From contig NZ_FLTX01000034.1 in NCBI RefSeq assembly GCF_900092025.1, positions 1 through 35,086 of the forward strand: a stretch of DNA of 35,086 nt, read 5' to 3'. Numbering within the stretch: the first letter of the stretch is position 1; each line of letters starts with the position of its first letter. Shown piece after piece: positions 29,935 through 35,086 of this stretch. Position numbers and translations under genes: made by a program. The notes under the pieces were generated by a model. That model did not search any database and was not told the origin of the DNA. It worked only from the letters and a program-made list of their open reading frames with translations. The DNA is from Xanthomonas bromi. Lineage in GTDB: Bacteria; Pseudomonadota; Gammaproteobacteria; Xanthomonadales; Xanthomonadaceae.

Positions 29935-30738
29935 TTAAAACGCCGGCAGCACTGCGCCCTTGTACTTCTGCTCGATGAAGGCCTTCACTTCCGGGCTGGT
30001 CAGCGCCTTGGCCAATTTCTGCACGCGCGGGTCGTCCTTGTTGTCGGCACGTGCCACCAGGAAGTTGACGTACGGCGAATCCTTGCTTTCGATCGCCAGC
30101 GCGTCGCGGGTGGGGTTGAGTCCGGCGTCGAGTGCGTAGTTGGTGTTGATCAACGCCAGATCGACCTGGTCCAGCACGCGCGGCAGCATGGCCGAATCGA
30201 GCTCGCGGAATTTGAGCTGCTTGGGGTTTTCGACGATGTCGCGCTGGCTGGAGAGCGCATTGCCTGGATCCTTGAGTTTGATTACACCGGCCTTGTCGAG
30301 CAGGATCAGCGCGCGGCTGTTGTTGCTCGGATCGTTGGGGATCACCACATCGGCGCCGGTGGGCAGTTCGGCGAGGGTCTTGAAGCGGCGCGAATAGGCG
30401 CCGAACGGTTCGATATGCACGCCGACCACGGTCACCAATTGGCTCTTGCGGTCGCGGTTGTATGCGTCCAGATAGGGCTCGGTCTGGAAGTAGTTGACGT
30501 CGATCTGCTTCTGCACGACCTGGTCGTTGGGCTGCACGTAGTCGTTGAACACCCGCACATCGAGCTTGACGCCCTGCTTGGCCAGCAACGGTTCGACCAC
30601 TTCCAGGATTTCGGCATGCGGCACGGCCGTGGCGGCCACGGTCAGGGTGTCGCCGCCGCTGTTACCACTGCCGCCACCACAGGACGCCAATGCCAGCGTG
30701 GCTGCCGCCAGGAGGGAACGAAACGCGAATGTGCTCAT
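29935..30738 (-). CDS. metQ: Methionine ABC transporter substrate-binding lipoprotein
   Basis: The MetQ/NlpA-type binding protein for methionine. It has 267 residues with a lipobox LASC (Cys20), then a Gly/Ser linker and the NlpA domain (TAVPHAEILEVVEPLLAKQG, QTEPYLDAYN, NDPSNNSRALILL, INTNYALDAGLNP). It is the third gene of the operon, 94 nt after metI. It could also bind related amino acids, since specificity is not readable. Confidence 0.93.
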   Translation of the reverse strand: MSTFAFRSLLAAATLALASCGGGSGNSGGDTLTVAATAVPHAEILEVVEPLLAKQGVKLDVRVFNDYVQPNDQVVQKQIDVNYFQTEPYLDAYNRDRKSQLVTVVGVHIEPFGAYSRRFKTLAELPTGADVVIPNDPSNNSRALILLDKAGVIKLKDPGNALSSQRDIVENPKQLKFRELDSAMLPRVLDQVDLALINTNYALDAGLNPTRDALAIESKDSPYVNFLVARADNKDDPRVQKLAKALTSPEVKAFIEQKYKGAVLPAF

Positions 30739-30832
30739 GTAGGGATCCGTGGGAGGAGGAATGCGGCCCTGCCGCAGACCCTCAACCTACCAGACGCCAC
30801 GCGTGGCAGCGATGCCTTGAACGCAGCGCCAC

Positions 30833-31528
30833 TCAACGCCGGCTGTAATGCGCCACCAGGCGGTCGCCCAGCATCTGCAGCACCTGCACCAGCACCAGCA
30901 GGGCGATGACGGTGATCAGCGCCACGTCCGAATGCGAGCGCAGGTAGCCCTCGCGGTAGGCCACATCGCCCAGACCGCCAGAGCCGATCGCACCGCCCAT
31001 CGCAGTGAAGCCGATCAGCGCGATGGTGGTCACAGTGGCGCCGGCGATCAGCCCGGGGCGCGCTTCGGGCAGCAGCACCCGCAGCACCAGCTGGCGGGTG
31101 GTAGCGCCCATCGCCTGGCTGGCTTCGATGATCCCGCGATCGACCTCGCGCAGCGCGGTTTCCACCAGGCGCGCGTAGAACGGCGCGGCACCGACCACCA
31201 ACGGCAGGATCGCGCCACGCACGCCGAGCGAGGTGCCCATCAGCATCAGCGTGAGCGGAATCATCGCAATCATCAAAATGATGAAGGGCACCGAGCGCAA
31301 CAGGTTGATCAACGCCGCCAGCGCGCCGTACGACACCGGGCGGCGGCGCAGCTGCGGCGCCCCGCACAGGAACAGCGCAACGCCCAGCGGCAGGCCGATC
31401 AGCAGCGTCAGCGGCAACGCGCCGGCCAGCATCAGCAGGGTGTCGAGGGTGGCCTGGCCGATATCGCCCCATTTGGCGGCATCGAGATTGCGGAAGAAGC
31501 CGCCGGCGGCGGCAACGATCGGGGTCAT
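30833..31528 (-). CDS. metI: Methionine ABC transporter permease
   Basis: A 231-residue inner-membrane protein with five helices and the EAA loop ([20 protein letters not shown]) that docks on MetN. ATG 31528 overlaps the metN stop as ATGA, indicating coupling. The open frame reaching 32044 is metN shadow. The C-terminus is [20 protein letters not shown] and a short basic tail. Confidence 0.94.
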   Translation of the reverse strand: MTPIVAAAGGFFRNLDAAKWGDIGQATLDTLLMLAGALPLTLLIGLPLGVALFLCGAPQLRRRPVSYGALAALINLLRSVPFIILMIAMIPLTLMLMGTSLGVRGAILPLVVGAAPFYARLVETALREVDRGIIEASQAMGATTRQLVLRVLLPEARPGLIAGATVTTIALIGFTAMGGAIGSGGLGDVAYREGYLRSHSDVALITVIALLVLVQVLQMLGDRLVAHYSRR

Positions 31529-32532
31529 ACGCGTAGATCCTCGACCTGCACGCCAGCGGCGGCGAAGCCGGCGCGTGCGGCGTGATGGTCGCCGCCGGTC
31601 AGGGCAACGATGAGCTGGCCGTACGGCGTGTCCTTGATGCGATCCACGCGCCCGGACAGGATGTTGTAGTCCACCCCGGTCTCGCGGGCGATGCGGCCCA
31701 GCACCGGCTCGTAGGTGCCGTTGCCCAGGAAGGTCAGCCGCACGATGCGCCCGCCGACGGCGGCGAAATCGCGGTGCAGCTCGGCTTCGTCCACGTGCTC
31801 GGCTTCGGAGACGAAGCGCCGCGTGGTGGCGTGCTTGGGGTGCAGGAAGACCTCGGTCACCGGGCCAGTTTCCACCAGCTTGCCGGCGTCCAGCACCGCC
31901 ACGCGGTCGCAGACGCGGCGGATCACGTCCATCTCGTGGGTGATCAGCACGATGGTCAGGCCGAGCTCGCGGTTGATCTGCGCCAGCAGTTGCAGCACCG
32001 AGGCGGTGGTCTGCGGATCCAGCGCGCTGGTGGCCTCGTCGCACAGCAGGATTTGCGGCCGGGTGGCCAGCGCGCGCGCAATGCCCACGCGCTGTTTCTG
32101 CCCACCGGACAGTTGCGCCGGATACTTGTTGGCGTGTTCCTGCAGCCCGACCCGGGCAAGCAGCTCGGTCACGCGCGCATCGATCTCGGCGCGTGGGGTG
32201 GCAGCCAGTTCCAGCGGGAACGCCACGTTGCCGGCCACGGTGCGCGAGGACAGCAGGTTGAAGTGCTGGAAAATCATGCCGATGCGGCGACGCAGGGCGC
32301 GCAGGCCCTGGCTGTCCAGCGCGGTGACGTCCTCCTCGCCGATCATCAGGCGCCCGCCGCTGGGCTCTTCCAGCCGATTGATCAGCCGGATCAGCGTGGA
32401 TTTGCCGGCACCGGAATGGCCAATGATGCCGAACACCTCACCGGCACCGATCCGCAGATCGAGCGGATGCAGCGCCACGATCTGGCGACCGTCGACGGAG
32501 TAGGACTTGTGCAGGCGCTGAAACTGGATCAC
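31525..32532 (-). CDS. metN: Methionine ABC transporter ATPase
   Basis: A 335-residue protein with Walker [10 protein letters not shown] (38-46), Q-loop IFQHFN, signature LSGGQKQR, Walker [13 protein letters not shown], switch His in ITHEMD, and a C-terminal NIL domain ([16 protein letters not shown] through VALTGG) that senses methionine and inhibits transport (family knowledge). It is the first gene of the operon. No SAM riboswitch is visible upstream, only the repeat block. Confidence 0.95.
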   Translation of the reverse strand: MIQFQRLHKSYSVDGRQIVALHPLDLRIGAGEVFGIIGHSGAGKSTLIRLINRLEEPSGGRLMIGEEDVTALDSQGLRALRRRIGMIFQHFNLLSSRTVAGNVAFPLELAATPRAEIDARVTELLARVGLQEHANKYPAQLSGGQKQRVGIARALATRPQILLCDEATSALDPQTTASVLQLLAQINRELGLTIVLITHEMDVIRRVCDRVAVLDAGKLVETGPVTEVFLHPKHATTRRFVSEAEHVDEAELHRDFAAVGGRIVRLTFLGNGTYEPVLGRIARETGVDYNILSGRVDRIKDTPYGQLIVALTGGDHHAARAGFAAAGVQVEDLRV

Positions 32533-32584
32533 CGCGCGTGGCCGATTGGGGGGTCGTGAAGCCTACCAGTCAATGTTCATTGCC

Positions 32585-32758
32585 GGGAGTCGGGATTGGG
32601 GATTGGGGATTCGCAAAGGCCAACGGCGCTCCTGCTGTTGCCAATCCCGAATGCCGAATCCCCAATCACGGCCGCTAGGAATTGGGGATTCGCAAGGACA
32701 ACGGCACCCCCGCTGTTGCCAATCCCGAATGCCGAATCCCCAATCCCCAATCACGGCC
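32585..32758. repeat. Tandem pair of GGGGATT-type inverted repeats upstream of metN
   Basis: Two similar copies. Copy A (32585-32672) has a G-rich arm, a middle around CAACGGCGCTCCTGCTGTTG, and a C-rich arm beginning CCAATCCCGAATGCCGAATC. Copy B (32681-32758) repeats this, with its C-rich arm (from 32719) holding one extra CCCCAAT unit. The EamA gene stop (32751-32753) lies inside copy B. It is related to the three atp spacers. Confidence 0.85.
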
Positions 32759-33647
32759 TATCCAACGGCGGCGGCCTGTCAGCCCGCCGTATCCGCTCCC
32801 GGCGCAACAAATACAGCCCGCTGGCGACGATGATGCCGGCGCCGGTCCAGGTCCAGCTGTCGGGCAGGGTGTGCCACAGCAGCCAGTCCCAGCCGATCAC
32901 CCAGACCAGCCCGGTGTATTCCAGCGGGGCGATCATCGAGGCCTCGCCGCGCATGAAGGCATTGGTCAGCGCGACTTGGCTCAGTGCGCCGGCCAAGCCC
33001 ATGCCCGCAATCAGGCCGGCGTGCCCGGCCTGTAGCGGCACCCAGCCGGGGATCGCCAGCAGCCCGGCGCCCACCGCCATGAACAGCAGAAACCACACCA
33101 CCATCGCCTGCGGGGTATCGGTGCGGGTCAGCAGACTCACGGTGATCGCCGCGACGGCATAGGCGGTGGCTGCCAACAGCACCATCAGGCCGGGCAGCGA
33201 GATCAGCCCGTCCACACCCGGGCGCAGCACCACGATCACCCCGACCAGACCAATCCCGATCGCGGTCCAGCGGCGCGGGCCGACACGCTCGCCCAGCAGC
33301 GGCACCGACAACGCAGCCACCAGCAACGGGGCGATGAAATACAGGGTGTAGGCGGTGGACAGCGGCATGCGCTTCAAGCCGTAGACGAAGCAGCCGATCA
33401 TCACCATGCCCAGCACCCCGCGTAGCAGATGCAGGCCCCAGCGCACCGGCACGATCGCGCGCGGCCCGGCGGTGGCGAACACCCACACCAGCACGAACGG
33501 CAACGACGCGGCACCGCGCAACAAGGTGACCTGCAGCGGCGGGTAATGCGCCGCGAGCAGCTTCATTCCCGCATCCATCAGCGAGAAACAGGCCACGGCG
33601 GCCACCATCCAGGCGATGGCGGGAAGCGGGGAGCGGGTGGTCGGCAT
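32751..33647 (-). CDS. EamA/DMT-superfamily transporter
   Basis: A 298-residue protein with ten membrane helices in two EamA repeats (LMDAGMKLLAAHYPPLQVTL and GLIAGMGLAGALSQVALTN). RhaT-like permeases of this type export metabolites or amino acids; the substrate is unknown. ATG 33647 (MPTTRSPLPAIAW) is preferred over an upstream start at 33710, whose extension is unlike a membrane protein N-terminus. The stop codon and last bases lie in a repeat element. Confidence 0.85.
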   Translation of the reverse strand: MPTTRSPLPAIAWMVAAVACFSLMDAGMKLLAAHYPPLQVTLLRGAASLPFVLVWVFATAGPRAIVPVRWGLHLLRGVLGMVMIGCFVYGLKRMPLSTAYTLYFIAPLLVAALSVPLLGERVGPRRWTAIGIGLVGVIVVLRPGVDGLISLPGLMVLLAATAYAVAAITVSLLTRTDTPQAMVVWFLLFMAVGAGLLAIPGWVPLQAGHAGLIAGMGLAGALSQVALTNAFMRGEASMIAPLEYTGLVWVIGWDWLLWHTLPDSWTWTGAGIIVASGLYLLRRERIRRADRPPPLDRP

Positions 33648-33726
33648 GCGCGCATTATCGCCGCGACACTGACGCGCCCGCCAATGCCCGCATGACGGCC
33701 CCCACGGCACGATGCCCTAGAATGGC

Positions 33727-33744
33727 GGCTATTTTCGAATAGCC
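33727..33744 (+). promoter_or_regulatory. UUCG hairpin in the yajQ leader
   Basis: GGCTATT, TTCG loop, AATAGCC: a perfect 7-bp stem capped by a UUCG tetraloop, ending 10 nt before the ATG and directly before the GGAG ribosome-binding site. A weak -10 (TAGAAT, 33718-33723) would place it at the very 5' end of the mRNA. Confidence 0.5.
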
Positions 33745-33754
33745 GGAGCTTTGC

Positions 33755-34240
33755 ATGCCTTCCTTCGATGTCGTGTCCGAAGTGGACAAGCACGAACTGA
33801 CCAATGCGGTGGATCAGGCCAACCGCGAGCTGGACACGCGTTTCGACTTCAAAGGGGTCGAGGCCAAGTTCGAGCTGGAAGACGGCAAGGTGATCAACCA
33901 GTCCGCCCCCAGCGATTTCCAGGTCAAGCAGATGACCGACATCCTGCGCGCGCGGCTGCTGGCACGCGGCATCGACGTGCGCTGCCTGGAATTTGGCGAT
34001 ATGGAAACCAACCTGGCCGGCGCGCGGCAGAAAGTGACCGTCAAGCAGGGCATCGAGCAGAAGCAGGCCAAGCAGTTGGTCGCCAAGTTGAAGGAAGCCA
34101 AGCTCAAGGTCGAAGCGCAGATCAACGGCGACAAGCTGCGCATCACCGGCAAGAAGCGCGACGACCTGCAGGATGCGATCGCGCTGCTGAAAAAGGCCGA
34201 CGTCGAGCTGCCGTTGCAGTTCGACAACTTCCGCGATTGA
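33755..34240 (+). CDS. yajQ: YajQ-family nucleotide-binding protein (cyclic-di-GMP effector type)
   Basis: A 161-residue two-domain protein: MPSFDVVSEVDKHELTNAVD, FDFKGVEAKFE, ARLLARGIDV, VTVKQGIEQKQAKQLVAKL, LPLQFDNFRD. The homologue in Xanthomonas campestris (XC_3703) was reported to bind cyclic-di-GMP and affect virulence gene expression through a LysR-type regulator (literature knowledge). It is a full-length cytoplasmic protein. Downstream come the HPt-like protein and the sensor kinase, a signalling neighbourhood that fits. Confidence 0.94.
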   Translation: MPSFDVVSEVDKHELTNAVDQANRELDTRFDFKGVEAKFELEDGKVINQSAPSDFQVKQMTDILRARLLARGIDVRCLEFGDMETNLAGARQKVTVKQGIEQKQAKQLVAKLKEAKLKVEAQINGDKLRITGKKRDDLQDAIALLKKADVELPLQFDNFRD

Positions 34241-34376
34241 GTGCGGTTGGATGATTGCAACGATCGGTGCGGCCTTGTCCATGCGTGTACTGCAGCCGGA
34301 TGCACCGGCCTGGCGCATGTGGCCTGCACGCTGCACGCGTGGTGGCCGCACCTGCCGCGTTCCCGCTCTGGCATAG

Positions 34377-34847
34377 ATGGCGACCGTGCGCGGCCCCTTT
34401 GCCAGCCTGTTGCAACGCCTGCGCATCCACGGGCAGGCGAATGCAGCTTGCGAGCATGCCCGGCACAGCGCCGCCCACGCGCAACCACGCATCGAGGCCG
34501 GCTCGACGTTGCACACCATGGCTGGCCTGGATCCGGTGGCAGCTGCAGCATTCGCCGATGCCTTCGTGCTGGAGATCGAACATGCCATTGCCACGTGCAC
34601 GCTCGGCGATGCCGACACGCACCAGCCGCAGGCCTTGCAGCAGATCCACTCGCTCAAGAACACCGTTTCAATGACCGGCTCGCAGCAATTGCTCAAGGCC
34701 TGCGACCAATTGCGCGACGCGGCGAGCCACGATGCGCTGGGCAACACGCTGGCGCAACGCTTCATTGCGGTGGCCAACGCTGCTGGTCTCCTGGTCAGGC
34801 ATTACCGGCGCACCCTCCCCTCCGACACCGCGGACCCTCATGCCTAG
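34377..34847 (+). CDS. Stand-alone HPt-like phosphotransfer protein
   Basis: A 156-residue protein. The segment AFADAFVLEIEHAI, then QIHSLKNTVSMTGSQQLLKA, resembles the HPt four-helix bundle, with candidate phospho-His at His91 and Lys94 after it. The usual Gly after that Lys is Asn here, so the match is imperfect. The N-terminal 45 residues look unlike HPt and the true start may be later (for example ATG in MAGLDPVAAA). The stop lies 8 nt inside the next gene, an RpfC-like kinase start, implying coupled expression and a possible phosphorelay. Confidence 0.6.
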   Translation: MATVRGPFASLLQRLRIHGQANAACEHARHSAAHAQPRIEAGSTLHTMAGLDPVAAAAFADAFVLEIEHAIATCTLGDADTHQPQALQQIHSLKNTVSMTGSQQLLKACDQLRDAASHDALGNTLAQRFIAVANAAGLLVRHYRRTLPSDTADPHA

Positions 34848-35086
34848 CCCTCCCCACCGCACAGCGCCCGGCCTGATTCTTGCCGCCAGGCAGTTGCGCA
34901 ACGACAGGCTGGTGCGGCTGTTCGAGTCGTTCCTGGAATACCGCGCCTGCGTCGGCCGCGTGATCGTGCAGAGCATCGTGACCGCGTGGTGCCTGGGCTG
35001 GCTGTACGGGCCGCAGCCGGTGCTGGTGACGGACGCACACCGTGTCTTTCCCACCGCAGTGGGTCTGTGGGTGCTGTCGGTGGTGT
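34840..35086 (+). CDS. RpfC-like membrane sensor kinase, 5' part only (cut by the window edge)
   Basis: ATG 34840 overlaps the HPt-like gene end by 8 nt. The 82 visible codons read MPSPPHRTAPGLILAARQ, then NDRLVRLFESFLEYRACVGR, a charged juxtamembrane stretch, and two hydrophobic segments (VIVQSIVTAWCLGWLYG and FPTAVGLWVLSVV). This resembles the N-terminal membrane domain of RpfC-type hybrid kinases. No kinase motif is visible yet because the gene runs off the window. The assignment rests on this N-terminal pattern and on the HPt neighbour. Confidence 0.55.
   Translation, partial: MPSPPHRTAPGLILAARQLRNDRLVRLFESFLEYRACVGRVIVQSIVTAWCLGWLYGPQPVLVTDAHRVFPTAVGLWVLSVV

Noticed and set aside
32533..32584. 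SAM riboswitch or MetR-type box before metN
   Set aside because: No riboswitch fold and no properly spaced TGAA/TTCA palindrome found in the short stretch before the repeats.

Overview
The window looks like a chromosome segment of a Xanthomonas-type gammaproteobacterium. It has high GC, a Xanthomonas-style lipoyl-E3 pyruvate dehydrogenase component, an exported AroQ-type chorismate mutase, an RpfC-like kinase start, YajQ, and the characteristic intergenic GGGAATC/GGGGATT repeats. This assignment comes from gene content and recognised protein families; no database search was run. The species is not determined.

Layout, left to right. (1) glmS on the minus strand has a leader packed with TGTCCG/CGGACA hexamers. 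(2) From 2149 to 7937 on the plus strand lies a broken operon: a MacA/HlyD-like adaptor, an ABC ATPase, two FtsX/MacB-like permeases and a NtrB/NtrY-like histidine kinase. Every remaining gene carries a lesion. An IS5-family element sits where the rest of permease 2, perhaps a response regulator, and the kinase N-terminus should be. (3) An exported beta-helix protein and glmU follow on minus, a GtrA-like protein on plus, and an exported chorismate mutase on minus. (4) The complete F1Fo ATP synthase operon atpIBEFHAGDC runs on minus from 19736 to 12291. It has a terminator after atpC and repeat elements in three internal spacers. (5) Upstream of atpI is a divergent promoter region and a candidate structured small RNA on plus with its own terminator. 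(6) An outer-membrane beta-barrel gene is followed by a decayed DUF6624-like fragment. (7) A minus-strand pyruvate dehydrogenase operon holds aceF (E2), an unknown exported protein and lpdA (E3), with a DUF2884 gene upstream. (8) Next come a DNA glycosylase of the hypoxanthine/uracil superfamily, an OmpW-family porin (plus) and a DUF1453-like membrane protein. (9) The methionine importer metN-metI-metQ is on minus. Its promoter side is filled by two copies of the repeat family, which also contain the stop codon of the neighbouring EamA transporter. (10) On plus are yajQ, a stand-alone HPt-like protein and the start of an RpfC-like membrane sensor kinase cut by the window edge.

The intact genes are mostly housekeeping: amino-sugar precursors (glmS, glmU), ATP synthesis, pyruvate oxidation and methionine uptake. 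The most informative signals are the multi-lesion efflux/two-component locus with its inactivated IS, the glmS hexamer array, the divergent atp/sRNA promoter, the heptamer-based repeat family, and the uncharacterised exported protein translationally coupled inside the pyruvate dehydrogenase operon.
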